Shown: one piece after another, positions 9,296 to 18,176 of the stretch
Position numbering within the stretch: the first letter of the stretch is position 1
Layout of the letters: every line of letters starts with the position of its first letter
DNA from: Candidatus Cloacimonadales bacterium
Lineage (GTDB): Bacteria; Cloacimonadota; Cloacimonadia; Cloacimonadales; TCS61
Assembly (NCBI GenBank): GCA_030656075.1
Contig: JAUSOT010000270.1
Coordinates: 1 to 35,829, forward strand
Length of the DNA stretch: 35,829 nt
Direction: 5' to 3'
Notes under the pieces: model-generated
Told to the model about the DNA's origin: nothing
Databases searched by the model: none
What the model saw: only the letters and a program-made list of their open reading frames with translations
Program-made: the position numbers and the translations under genes

Positions 9296-10450
9296 TTAAT
9301 CCTTATTCAACACTATTTTGAAGGTAGTTCCTTTTTCAATTTCACTTTCCACGCCGATCTCGGCATTATTCAATTCAACCAGTTTTTTAACCAGGGCAAG
9401 GCCCAGACCTGTCCCCTTTTTTTTCATGGTAAAATATGGTTCAAAGATTTTTTGTAAAAATTCTTCTTCTATACCTTTTCCGTTATCTGCAATGCTGATA
9501 ACTGTCTTGTTATCTTTTTCCTCGCAGCAGATCGTGATTTTAGAGTTATCTTCAGTAGCGTCTATAGCGTTTTGTAGAATGTTGGTGATCACCTGATAAA
9601 AATGAGTTCTGTCAAAGGTGATGATCTGATCGGTGGCGCAGGAAAGCTCAATATTGTATCTATGCCGGTAGGAAGCTAATATCTCTTCCAGGCAGGATCG
9701 CAGATTAAAATCGGAAAATTCCGGTTCGATATCTTTGGCAAAACTGGAAAACGAATAAGCCAGTTTTTGAAGATTGTTGATTTCCTGGTTTATGATCTTT
9801 ACGGAATCCGGGAAAATCTCCGCGAATTTCTGAGGTTCGAGTTCATACTTCTCTTCCAATCTTTGAATCGTCAGTTGAATGGGAGTGAGGGGATTTTTGA
9901 TCTCGTGAGCCAGGATGCGGGAAAGTTCTTTCCAGATGCTTTCTTTTTCAGCGCGGATCAATTTCTTCTGCACATTTTCCAGTTCGCGGGACATCCGATT
10001 GAATGATGCTTTAAGTTCTTTGATCTCTTTGAAACCCGTTTCCGGCAGCTGCACGCTGAAATCACCTTCTCCGATCTTAGAAGTTGCTCTCTGCATTTGT
10101 TTTAGTGGTTTTGTGATTGCATAAAGTATAATAATAAAAGCAGATACGGAAATAATCATCAATAGAAATAAATAAACTGTGGAATATATCTGAGTTTCAT
10201 GGCAGATCATCTCCGAAGCAGCCCGGCTGGAATTGAATTTATTCAGAAGTTCCCGAGCTTTCAAGGTATCCTGCTCTGTTGAAAAAGAAAGCACCGAGAG
10301 CGATTCGCCAAATTGCAGATTTTGCAGGATCTCACTTGATTGCCTGTACTTTTCCACGAAAAAAGCATTAATCACCAGCAAACTGCCCAAATAGAGCGCC
10401 AGAAATAGAAATATAACTGTGCCGCGCAAACCAATCTTCTCCAAAGGCAT
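9296..10450 (-). CDS. Membrane histidine kinase, NtrY-like
   Basis: This 384-residue sensor kinase has transmembrane helices at about 11-32 and 92-113 around a short extracytoplasmic loop (about 60 residues). A HAMP region follows from residue 114. The phospho-acceptor is His182 in AHEIKNPLTPIQ, the motif typical of NtrY. The catalytic domain has the N-box NILQNAIDAT, G1 ADNGKGI, F-box IFEPYFTMKKKG and G2 GTGLGLALVKKL. The sensory loop is small and has no PAS domain, so the signal is unclear. The Shine-Dalgarno site is weak. It starts about 15 bases after the DUF4390-like gene, suggesting one transcript. Confidence 0.93.
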   Translation of the reverse strand: MPLEKIGLRGTVIFLFLALYLGSLLVINAFFVEKYRQSSEILQNLQFGESLSVLSFSTEQDTLKARELLNKFNSSRAASEMICHETQIYSTVYLFLLMIISVSAFIIILYAITKPLKQMQRATSKIGEGDFSVQLPETGFKEIKELKASFNRMSRELENVQKKLIRAEKESIWKELSRILAHEIKNPLTPIQLTIQRLEEKYELEPQKFAEIFPDSVKIINQEINNLQKLAYSFSSFAKDIEPEFSDFNLRSCLEEILASYRHRYNIELSCATDQIITFDRTHFYQVITNILQNAIDATEDNSKITICCEEKDNKTVISIADNGKGIEEEFLQKIFEPYFTMKKKGTGLGLALVKKLVELNNAEIGVESEIEKGTTFKIVLNKD

Positions 10451-10465
10451 GTTTTCTTAATTCCG

Positions 10466-11014
10466 TTAAATTTCTTCTTTGCTCAATTCGCAAAGTTTAT
10501 TCATTTTGGGCTTTTTAAATTTCCACAACATCATCAGATCGTATTCTTTATTCAGATGCTCTAATTTTATTTTTTTCAAATAAGCTGATAAAATGACGTG
10601 CCCACCTTCATATTTTTCACCATTATAGAAATATTCTACATGAGAGATTGTCTCGAGCAATTCATTATAGTCGGTGATCACTGATTGAACATCCTGTTCT
10701 TCCAAAAAAACATTATAATATTTTTTTATGGGATCAAAAATGACTGCATGTCGGAATTCACGCTCATGGGCAATTTCATTTTTATTATAAATCGAAATAT
10801 TAAAGAAAATATCAATTCTCTGTCCGGATTTAAAAATTTTTTCAAAATCATTCTCGAAGGCATCGACCAATTGGGCGTTAACGTAGATCTTACTTCCCAG
10901 ATAAGAAGCCATCATACTGCTGAATTTGGCATTATTGCCTTCATAAGAAGATAATAATAACATGCTCAGAGTCACAACTCCGGTGATGATCTTGCTTGAT
11001 AAAGCTTGAAACAT
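10466..11014 (-). CDS. DUF4390-like envelope protein (tentative)
   Basis: This 182-residue protein has an N-terminal hydrophobic segment (about residues 9-22, signal anchor or signal peptide). The rest looks beta-rich. The pattern AFENDFEKIFKSGQRIDIFFNISIY followed by FRHAVIFDPIKKYYNVF resembles DUF4390, in which 'ALENG-x-PL' precedes a strand and 'Y-x-L-x-Y-x-x-x-x-x-x-Y' follows. DUF4390 genes often sit beside ntrY-ntrX pairs, which is the context here. Function is not known; an accessory role in sensing at the envelope is inference. GAGGAG precedes the ATG. A profile search would settle the family. Confidence 0.55.
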   Translation of the reverse strand: MFQALSSKIITGVVTLSMLLLSSYEGNNAKFSSMMASYLGSKIYVNAQLVDAFENDFEKIFKSGQRIDIFFNISIYNKNEIAHEREFRHAVIFDPIKKYYNVFLEEQDVQSVITDYNELLETISHVEYFYNGEKYEGGHVILSAYLKKIKLEHLNKEYDLMMLWKFKKPKMNKLCELSKEEI

Positions 11015-11036
11015 TCTCTCCTCACATAAACAAAAA

Positions 11037-11069
11037 TAGTCTCTGACAGACCATCTCTGCCAGAGACTA
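11037..11069 (-). terminator. Rho-independent terminator of the PDZ protein gene
   Basis: A 9-bp stem (TAGTCTCTG/CAGAGACTA) is followed on the minus strand by ATTTTTG. It lies just after the PDZ gene and before the DUF4390-like gene, so the two-component genes are probably transcribed separately or by partial read-through. Confidence 0.75.
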
Positions 11070-11097
11070 AATTCACTAACAGTTTACTTGTCAATAA

Positions 11098-12345
11098 TTA
11101 AAATCCGAACCAAGGTCCGATACTCACTGTTAAACCGTCAATTGAAGCATCGGGTGGATTATTCAGTTTCACAGATTCTCCATTCCATTTTGCTTGCCAG
11201 CCTTTGGAAGAATAACTGAGCATGTAACCAACTTCCGTTCTAAAGCTTAACCAATTCAGAATTCTCCACATGAAGACAGCTTTTGGCTGAAAAACCATAT
11301 AATCAGATTTGATGGAAAGTTTGCTTTTATAATCATAAGAACCATCGAATTGTCCGCTGGGATCAACTTCAAAATCGAAATTTGTGATCTCGCCGTTATC
11401 ATCGTTTTGAGTGATGATAAATTCGTTATGTCCGCCACCCAGCATGAACCCGATCGATCCAAGGAATTTATTAGAAAAAGCAAATCTTTTATCCAGAGTG
11501 ACACCACCGAATCCAATGTTGTATTTAGCAGTTCGGCTAACGATATTCGTAACTTCTTCATCTTCAACCCAATGTGTCCATGGATGTTTTGTGGTTTCTT
11601 TGTTGTCGTAGCCTGCGCCCATTCCACCGATGAACCAGCCTTTGCCGACATTTCCCATTCCACCCCCACCGTGGATCAGGAAACCATCTTCGGAAAATGT
11701 TTCATCACCAAAATCCATATTTGCCAGGAAAGTGTTGAATGCAGTTACATCCGGCGTAAACCAGATAGGATACCAGCTGCCACCACCATGTCCGACAGAT
11801 AATTTCTTTTTCTTTTCACCGGTTTTGGTGATAATCATGTCTTTTTGTGGTTTATCCAAAGTTGTTAAGGTCACTTTTGTTTCGATGATGCTTCCTAAAC
11901 GGAAGATTTTAACGTCAACCACATCACCAATTTGTTTAGATTTGATCATGTTGACCAGATGTCGTTCAAATTTTGCTTTTTGTCCGTCGAATTCCATGAT
12001 GATGTCGTCTTTCATAATACCGGCTTTCTGGGCAGGGCTATTGGAAGTGACACCTGAAACATAAACACCGTAATTGTAGTCATAATGCATTTCATAGAGA
12101 TCTTCAAAATCAAGATTGGAAAGAAAAACACCCAATTTCGGGGAATCGGAAGATGAGTCGGTGATATCGATATTGAGTTGATCAATTCCACCTATTTCAT
12201 CCATTGCTGAATTAATCTCTGTTTGCACTTCTACCATTGCATCGTTGATCTCAGTTGACATGTCATTCATCTCTTCATCCTGAGCGTACAGAAAAAATAC
12301 TCCTCCCAACAACATCACTAAAAACAATTTCATTAATCTATTCAT
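11098..12345 (-). CDS. Exported PDZ-domain protein with C-terminal outer-membrane-like region
   Basis: A signal peptide (MNRLMKLFLVMLLGGVFFLYAQ) leads into an acidic, low-complexity stretch. A PDZ domain follows at about 70-155, with phrases SNSPAQKAGIMKDDIIMEFDG and VDVKIFRLG. There is no protease domain. The remaining 240 residues are glycine- and aromatic-rich with alternating strands and end in GPWFGF; a terminal Phe is typical of beta-barrel proteins. The second ATG (12345) is chosen because AGGAGG lies 5 bases before it but only 2 bases before the first ATG (12348). The pairing of PDZ with a barrel-like end is unusual; the role is unknown. Confidence 0.75.
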   Translation of the reverse strand: MNRLMKLFLVMLLGGVFFLYAQDEEMNDMSTEINDAMVEVQTEINSAMDEIGGIDQLNIDITDSSSDSPKLGVFLSNLDFEDLYEMHYDYNYGVYVSGVTSNSPAQKAGIMKDDIIMEFDGQKAKFERHLVNMIKSKQIGDVVDVKIFRLGSIIETKVTLTTLDKPQKDMIITKTGEKKKKLSVGHGGGSWYPIWFTPDVTAFNTFLANMDFGDETFSEDGFLIHGGGGMGNVGKGWFIGGMGAGYDNKETTKHPWTHWVEDEEVTNIVSRTAKYNIGFGGVTLDKRFAFSNKFLGSIGFMLGGGHNEFIITQNDDNGEITNFDFEVDPSGQFDGSYDYKSKLSIKSDYMVFQPKAVFMWRILNWLSFRTEVGYMLSYSSKGWQAKWNGESVKLNNPPDASIDGLTVSIGPWFGF

Positions 12346-12348
12346 CAT

Positions 12349-13131
12349 AGCCTCCTTTTGCCTTATCTTAATTGCACATAGTGTGCCAAATTTGACTACT
12401 TGCTCATAAACTATTGAAAACCAATTAGTTGAATGAAGTTAAACATAATCCGCATCTGTAATTATTTTATGAATTTGATAAAGAATATAAATGGAGTTTA
12501 TCAAAAATATTGGAGGAAGACCGGAATCAGTAGACTGGACTTCACACGACGCAGGAGGGCGGAGTTCAGAATACGATAGGCAACTATTCGACTCAAGTCC
12601 AGCGTCGCAAGCTCCTCTGAACTTGAGTCTTAACGTAATTAATTCCCACGAATAAATTCATAGGCTATTTATTAATCAGCTATGGGTTTTGGATTATTCT
12701 TCCATTCTCATTTTCTGACTTCTGATTTCTGATTTCTGATTTTTTCTTTCCAGCGTCCAACCGTTCCGAAGGATAAAACCGTTCGGAAGGTTTCAATTTT
12801 CAATCTTCAAAACCAGGCTGTTCGCAAATTAACGCTGCGCTTTCGAGTCAAGTCCGACGTAGTTTTCACCCTTCAATCTTGTTTTTTGATGATTCAGGAA
12901 ACAAATTAGTTTATTTTCTAAGTTGAGATTTTGTTAGGATTAGTTTCATTTAGCACGTTTAAAAAAAACAAAGTTGAGGTATATTTACTCTCGTCCCATA
13001 TTTTTTGGGAGGCTGGTTGATAAAAAGGATTTTCTGAACAAATTGACAAATAAACTGCCGATAAATCTTTTGTAACTAAATATTAATTGGAGAGTTAAAT
13101 AAAAGAAGTTTAACAAGATTTAGGAAGTTAA
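12349..13131. other. Long non-coding gap between divergent gene blocks
   Basis: No convincing gene is seen in these 780 bases. The stretch holds a hairpin at 12590-12629 (GACTCAAGT/ACTTGAGTC) whose left arm recurs near 12845 as GAGTCAAGTCCGACG. It also has a 4 x 7-base tandem TCTGATT run at 12714-12741, and ACCGTTC-GAAGG motifs near 12770-12800. It must carry the promoters of the PDZ gene (left) and apbE (right). TTGACA at 13043 is a possible -35 element for apbE, but no good partner box is seen. Confidence 0.6.
12714..12741 (+). repeat. Short tandem repeat, 4 x 7 bases
   Basis: Four adjacent 7-base units read TCTGACT, TCTGATT, TCTGATT, TCTGATT. It is a simple-sequence repeat in non-coding DNA and may vary in copy number by slippage. 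Confidence 0.85.
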
Positions 13132-14124
13132 ATGAAGAAAAGAGATATAATAAATATCATCGTTATCTTCGTATTGATTGCAGTGGGAACGTTCAGATTA
13201 TTGAACCGGAAATACACTTTCAACGATACTCAATTTTTGATGGATACGGTTGTCACAATCAAGATCGAGACACGAGAGAAAAATGGGGAAGATATCATCA
13301 AAGCAGCTTACAAACTGATGGAAAAATATGAGAATAAACTTTCATTTTATAAAGAAGGCAGCACACTGCGAGATTTTAATGAAAGTGAAAGTAACAACCT
13401 GGAACTTGATGAAGATTTTAGGCAGATCTTCGAGCTGGCAGATCTCGTCTATTCCGAAGCCGATTCACTCTATGACGTCTCGGTAGGAAGGCTTACCGAA
13501 CTTTGGGATTATGATGCGAAGATCGTTCCGGAGCAGGAATCGATCGATGTTGCGTTAAGATTTATTGGGTTTGATAAATTGATATTCAGTAATGATGAAC
13601 TGATCCGTCCATCGGGATTCAAAATTAATCTGGGAAGCCTGGCAAAAGGTTATATCATTGATAGAACGGTGGAATTCCTGATCGAAAATAATGTTTCAGC
13701 CGGTTACGTGAATGCCGGAGGAGATATTCGCATTTTTGGTCAGAAGAAACCCTTGCCGATTGGCATTCAGCATCCCAGGGATGAGCACAACCAGATCATC
13801 GATGCTCTAAAAGTGCAGAATAAAGCTATTGTCACTTCGGGAGATTATGAGCGATTTTTCATAATTGACGGAGTACGATATCATCACATCCTCGATCCCA
13901 GAACCGGTTATCCCAGCCGCAAAGCAGTTTCTGTCACAGTTATTTCCGATTCGGCTTTTTTGGCGGATGCTTATTCGACAGCCCTGTTTCTTTTGGAACC
14001 GCAGAAAGCTCTTGAATTAGTGGAATCCAAAAATGATTTGGAAGCCGTGATCTTGACAGAAGAGAATGGAGAAATTAAAAAATTCGAATCAAGTGGAATA
14101 AAGAATTATAGAAATGAGAAGTAG
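13132..14124 (+). CDS. apbE: FAD:protein FMN transferase ApbE
   Basis: ApbE attaches FMN covalently to Ser or Thr of target flavoproteins such as RnfG/RnfD, NqrB/NqrC and related extracytoplasmic subunits. An N-terminal membrane or signal segment (about 8-24) places it outside the cytoplasmic membrane. Family marks are MDTVVTI near 38, GSLAKGYIIDR near 168, AGGDIRIFG near 195 and the metal-binding end SDSAFLADAYSTALFLL near 280. The length of 330 residues is normal. No flavoprotein target is in the window. The 3' end runs straight into repeats, and the short ORF overlapping its end at 14114 is repeat-derived. Confidence 0.95.
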   Translation: MKKRDIINIIVIFVLIAVGTFRLLNRKYTFNDTQFLMDTVVTIKIETREKNGEDIIKAAYKLMEKYENKLSFYKEGSTLRDFNESESNNLELDEDFRQIFELADLVYSEADSLYDVSVGRLTELWDYDAKIVPEQESIDVALRFIGFDKLIFSNDELIRPSGFKINLGSLAKGYIIDRTVEFLIENNVSAGYVNAGGDIRIFGQKKPLPIGIQHPRDEHNQIIDALKVQNKAIVTSGDYERFFIIDGVRYHHILDPRTGYPSRKAVSVTVISDSAFLADAYSTALFLLEPQKALELVESKNDLEAVILTEENGEIKKFESSGIKNYRNEK

Positions 14125-14127
14125 CAA

Positions 14128-14502
14128 TTTGCCTTATCTTCTTTCACAGATTCTCGGGGGAGATGTGGCAAAGTTGAAAGCAGAAGTGATGGGGGATTCT
14201 TTTCACAATCCGCAGGAGCGGGGAATCGACGTTCCAACGCCGGAGCATTGGAACGAGATTTACATCCCCCTGTCAAGGGGGAACGAGGGGGTTGAGACTG
14301 ATAATCAGCTACTTTCTGAAGCTTCTTACAGAGAAAATCATCCTGCTGAGATTCGGAAAGAAAATCTTTATCAATCCTTCCGAATCTGCTTCAAAAAAAA
14401 AGCAAGCAGATAAGCTTCGGAAGGGCACTCGGCTTCTTCCCGCTATATAGGGGGATTGATGGGTTTAATTGAACTTTCCCAAAGCTATTTGGAGAAATGG
14501 CA
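14128..14502. repeat. Repeat cluster between apbE and folE2
   Basis: This gap is built of repeats. A hairpin at 14128-14173 (TTTGCC...ATCT / AGAT...GGCAAA) matches one after the sirtuin gene at 18904. Family A copy 1 lies at 14232-14293. A damaged family B fragment lies around 14438-14490 and includes ACTTTCCCAAAGCT, the reverse complement of the family B end. The ORF-track call at 14114-14413 only translates this material. Confidence 0.65.
14232..14293 (+). repeat. Family A repeat, plus copy 1
   Basis: This 62-base unit matches 14503-14564 at 59 positions. It holds two hairpins, TTCCAA...TTGGAA and CCCCCTGTCAAGGGGG, followed by GAGGGGGTT. It gives the clearest definition of the family. Confidence 0.88.
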
Positions 14503-14564
14503 TTCCAACGCCTGAGCATTGGAACGAGATTTACATCCCCCTGTCAAGGGGGACAGAGGGGGTT
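14503..14564 (+). repeat. Family A repeat, plus copy 2, abutting folE2
   Basis: A near-identical direct copy of 14232-14293. Its final AGGGGG lies seven bases before the folE2 start codon, and no other purine-rich ribosome-binding site is visible. The repeat therefore probably forms the leader and supplies the Shine-Dalgarno sequence, with a hairpin directly upstream. Confidence 0.85.
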
Positions 14565-14569
14565 TTAAA

Positions 14570-15355
14570 ATGAAAAATAAAATCGATATTCAAAGTTTAG
14601 AAGATAAAAGAAAAATTACGATCGATAAAGTGGGCGTGAAGAATGTGCGTTATCCGATCATCGTGGAAGACAGAGCGAACAAAATTCAGCACACGATCGC
14701 TGATCTAAACATGTTCGTGGAATTACCGCACAATCATCGCGGTACGCACATGAGCCGTTTTATAGAAGTGCTGAACCACTTTCACCAGGAAAACCTGATC
14801 GGTAAATTGCCGGATTTTCTGCAGGAAATGAAAGAAGCTCTAAATGCTGATGCATCTTATATCACGCTTTCTTTTCCCTATTTCATCAAGAAAAAAGCGC
14901 CGGTTTCGAAAACTGAATCCCTGCTTTCCTACCGTTGTTTTTTTGAAGCTTCCTTAAAAAAAGATTTCTGTCTTTCGATTGGAGTGGAAGTCCCTATCAC
15001 CACGCTCTGTCCCTGTTCCAAAGAAATCAGCGACTACGGCGCTCACAGTCAGCGCTCCAATGTTCTGGTAAAATTAATTTTCAACGAATTCATCTGGCTG
15101 GAAGAGATCATCGAATTGGTCGAATCATCAGCCAGTTGCGAGATCTATCCGCTCTTAAAGAGAGTGGATGAGAAATTCGTGACTGAAAAAGCCTACGACA
15201 ATCCCACTTTCGTGGAAGACGTCGTGCGCGAAATTACTTTAAAATTACAAAAAGATAAACGCATCGATTGGTTCCTGGTGGAATCGGAAAATCAGGAATC
15301 GATCCACAATCACAATGCTTACGCTAAAGTTGAAAGGAATATAAAAATTAAATGA
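14570..15355 (+). CDS. folE2: GTP cyclohydrolase FolE2 (type IB)
   Basis: FolE2 converts GTP to 7,8-dihydroneopterin triphosphate for folate and/or queuosine synthesis and can use metals other than zinc. The signature VPITTLCPCSKEISDYGAHS is at about 141-160, with Cys147/Cys149 in the metal-binding region. The length of 261 residues is usual. The ORF track starts at a TTG at 14519, inside a repeat; the ATG at 14570 gives the family-like N-terminus MKNKIDIQSL and is chosen. The stop overlaps the next start (ATGA), so the M16 gene is likely translationally coupled. Confidence 0.96.
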   Translation: MKNKIDIQSLEDKRKITIDKVGVKNVRYPIIVEDRANKIQHTIADLNMFVELPHNHRGTHMSRFIEVLNHFHQENLIGKLPDFLQEMKEALNADASYITLSFPYFIKKKAPVSKTESLLSYRCFFEASLKKDFCLSIGVEVPITTLCPCSKEISDYGAHSQRSNVLVKLIFNEFIWLEEIIELVESSASCEIYPLLKRVDEKFVTEKAYDNPTFVEDVVREITLKLQKDKRIDWFLVESENQESIHNHNAYAKVERNIKIK

Positions 15356-17877
15356 ATGTAACATCGACGAAACTAAAAAACGGCTTCAAAATAATCTTCG
15401 CCACGGATACATCAAATCCTCTGATCTGTCTGCAATTCTATGTTCGCATGGGCTCGAACTGGGAAAAACCGGCAGAAGCCGGATATTCGCATTTCACAGA
15501 ACACCTCGTGTTCAAATCAACCAAAAAATATCCGGCTAGTTCCATCATGGAACGTGTCACTTTTCTGGGCGGCTCGATCAATGCTTACACCGAATATGAC
15601 ACGATCTGCTTCTACATCACACTGCCTTCCACTTTTTGGCAGGAAGGCCTGGAAATTCTTTCTGAACTGACTTTGCATCCCAACTTCAATCACCAGGAAT
15701 TCAAATCGGAAAAGCAGGTGATTATCGAGGAATTGAAGCAATACAAAAATGATCCGGAAGATTCTTTCATCGAAGAAATTGCTGATGTCTATTTCCAAAC
15801 AAATCCCTATAAAAATCCCATTATCGGCAATCTGAAAAACCTGCAGAAAGCGAAGTATGAAGATTTGCAGATATTTTATAGAAAAGTCTATTCACCAGAC
15901 AATTGTTTCCTGGTTGCCTCAGGTGATTTCGAAGAAGAAAAATTACTGGATGCAACCGAAAAATATTTTTCAAACTGGCAGAAACAGAAATATTCCAAAA
16001 CGGCAAGAACCGAATTAGAGCTTCCTGAAAAAGGCAGGTTTGTCTCGTTCAAAAAGGATATATCAAACGACATTCTGGCTTTCGCTCTTCCCGATCTTTC
16101 GGAGCTGAATAATGATTCTTATGCGCTTTCCCTGGCGATGAAAATTTTCTCAGTCGGTAGGAATTCCCGGCTTTACACCCGCTTATTCGACGAAGAAAAA
16201 CTGATCGATACGATCAAATTAAATTCTTTGAGCGGAGTGAACGACGGTGCCTCGATCATCGAGGTGATGCCGAAAAAAAATGCCGATCTGAACCGCATTA
16301 TCAACATCTTTCTGGAAGAATTGCAGCGTTTCTATCAATATGGGATCAACGAATTAGAATTGAAAGATCACAAAAAAGAAATGATCTTCAATTATCGCTA
16401 TTCCTTCGAATATGTCGAAACTCTGGCATCCAATCTGGGTGGTGAGGAAATCCTGACAAGCTACGAAAAATTCTTTGCTTATCCCGAACTGATCCAAAAA
16501 CTATCTATGCAGAACCTGAAAAAGATCATCAAAACCTATTTCAAAAGGGAGTATCTCTACATTTTTCACAAAGGGAAAACAACTTTTATAAATGATTTTC
16601 AATCTGAATTGCAGAAAATCTCATTGCAACCCAAAGCAGCATTCAATCAGAAAAAACATTATGAAACAAAGCTTTCCAACGGAATGAACCTGCTTTTGAA
16701 AAAAGTGAAGGGCAAGCCAACTGTGGGTGTTTCTCTTTCCTATGAAGTTTCGCAACTCAATGAAGACAGCAGCAACCTCGGCATCAATCTTTTGAGTGCC
16801 GGTTTGATGATGTACGGCAATGAAAAAAGAAATTATCAGCAATTCCTGAATTTCTGCACGACCAATGGTATCAACTTCGGCATAACGCCCCAGTCTGAAA
16901 CGACTTCCGTCAAAATGAAGTGTTTCACAGAAATGCTGCCGCTGGGTTTGGAACTGCTGGCAGATGTCGTTCAGCTTCCCACTTTTCCTGCCGATTATTT
17001 TTTGAATTTGAAGAATTCTTATCTCAGCAATCTTGATCGGGAACGCGATTATCCCGGTTATTACGCTTCCCGCATGTGGAAAGAGATGGTTTTCGGCAAA
17101 AGCAGCAATGTGATCAGCCGTTCGGGATTCAAAAATACGATCCGCTCGATTTCGGTGAAGAAAATAAAACAATGGTATGAAACGCATTATAATCCCAGGA
17201 ATATGTCGCTGGCCGTGGTGGGAGATATCAATTTTGACCAGGTGCTGGAATCCTGCGAAAAGTTATTTGTGACCAACGATAACGGCTATACAAAATCTAC
17301 TCAGACTCCGATCATAAAATCTTCCGAAGATCGTTTTCAACGTAGTTCCCGCCATCAGGATCAATCGATCATCATATTGGGCGGTTTCGGCTGCAATGCT
17401 TTGGAAACGAAGAAGAACACTGCCTTTCACGTTTTGGCTCAGATCATCGGTGGTGATACCGATTCGCTGCTGTTCAATGAATTGAGAGAAAAACGGGGAT
17501 TGGCTTATTCCGTGGAATTCAGCTACAGTTCGGTGCGCGATTTCGGATTTTATAACACTCTGGCAATCGTTGATAAAAAAAGGGAAGAGGAAGCATTGGA
17601 AGCAATTAAGAATATTTTGCAGGATGTGAAAAAGAATGGGATTTCTGCCGAAGAACTGCAGAAGACCAAAAACTATGTGCGCGGCATTCGCTTGATGGAA
17701 GAAGAAAGTGTGCTGAATCAGGCGCAAACTCTTTCCGTGCTGGAAGCTATCGGTTTCGGTTATGAATATTATAAACAGCGGGAAAAGCGCTTAAATGATG
17801 TAACCGTGCAATATCTGCAGGATATTGCTGAAGAGTATTTTGCAGATGATAATTATTTTATTTATATTTTGTCATGA
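15352..17877 (+). CDS. M16 family zinc metallopeptidase, fused two-unit form
   Basis: This 841-residue peptidase has two M16 halves. The N-terminal half holds the inverted zinc motif HFTEH (His47, Glu50, His51) followed by the usual GGSINAYTEYD segment. The C-terminal half lacks HxxEH but has the REKRGLAYSVE segment that completes the active site in M16 enzymes. No signal peptide is seen, so it is probably cytoplasmic. It may digest peptides, as pitrilysin- or PqqL-like enzymes do; the substrate is unknown. It overlaps folE2 by four bases. Its last codons form the start of a 143-base tandem duplication. Confidence 0.92.
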   Translation: MNVTSTKLKNGFKIIFATDTSNPLICLQFYVRMGSNWEKPAEAGYSHFTEHLVFKSTKKYPASSIMERVTFLGGSINAYTEYDTICFYITLPSTFWQEGLEILSELTLHPNFNHQEFKSEKQVIIEELKQYKNDPEDSFIEEIADVYFQTNPYKNPIIGNLKNLQKAKYEDLQIFYRKVYSPDNCFLVASGDFEEEKLLDATEKYFSNWQKQKYSKTARTELELPEKGRFVSFKKDISNDILAFALPDLSELNNDSYALSLAMKIFSVGRNSRLYTRLFDEEKLIDTIKLNSLSGVNDGASIIEVMPKKNADLNRIINIFLEELQRFYQYGINELELKDHKKEMIFNYRYSFEYVETLASNLGGEEILTSYEKFFAYPELIQKLSMQNLKKIIKTYFKREYLYIFHKGKTTFINDFQSELQKISLQPKAAFNQKKHYETKLSNGMNLLLKKVKGKPTVGVSLSYEVSQLNEDSSNLGINLLSAGLMMYGNEKRNYQQFLNFCTTNGINFGITPQSETTSVKMKCFTEMLPLGLELLADVVQLPTFPADYFLNLKNSYLSNLDRERDYPGYYASRMWKEMVFGKSSNVISRSGFKNTIRSISVKKIKQWYETHYNPRNMSLAVVGDINFDQVLESCEKLFVTNDNGYTKSTQTPIIKSSEDRFQRSSRHQDQSIIILGGFGCNALETKKNTAFHVLAQIIGGDTDSLLFNELREKRGLAYSVEFSYSSVRDFGFYNTLAIVDKKREEEALEAIKNILQDVKKNGISAEELQKTKNYVRGIRLMEEESVLNQAQTLSVLEAIGFGYEYYKQREKRLNDVTVQYLQDIAEEYFADDNYFIYILS

Positions 17878-18150
17878 GAAAAACGCCCCACCCTAACCCT
17901 CCCCGAAGGAGAGGGAGCCGATTACAAGAGTCTATAAATGGTTTTCCTTCTCTGCTGGAGAAGGTGTCCCGAACGCTTTCGGGGCGGAAGAGGCAGAAAT
18001 AAATTTATATTTTGTCGTGAGAAAAACGCCCCACCCTAACCCTCCCCAAAGGAGAGGGAGTCATTGGAAATTTTATGACTTTTTTCCTTCTCCGCTGGAG
18101 ATGGTGTCTGACCACACAATTGTGGTTCAGACGGAAGAGTCAGAAATAAA
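17861..18150 (+). repeat. Tandem duplication of a hairpin-rich repeat (family D)
   Basis: Two copies with a 143-base offset start at 17861 and 18004. Each begins TTTATATTTTGTC-TGAGAAAAACGCCCC, so copy 1 includes the last bases and stop codon of the M16 gene. Each holds CCACCCTAACCCTCCCC with GGAGAGGGAG, then a CCTTCTC...GGAGAAGG hairpin. Each also has its own inner hairpin (CCCGAACGCTTTCGGGG in copy 1; GTCTGA...TTCAGAC in copy 2). The region fills the gap before the sirtuin gene. Confidence 0.85.
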
Positions 18151-18176
18151 ATTCATATTTTCAAGAGGATTCTATA

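Noticed and set aside
12714-12741. Possible CRISPR-like array
   Set aside because: Only four contiguous 7-base units with no spacers; no cas genes are present. The other repeats are also dispersed, not regularly spaced.
14114-14413. ORF of 99 residues between apbE and folE2
   Set aside because: It overlaps the apbE end and translates repeat DNA (family A and a hairpin repeat); no ribosome-binding site of its own and no protein-like composition.
16621-17187. 188-residue minus-strand ORF
   Set aside because: Antisense to the M16 peptidase, with no ribosome-binding site or motif.
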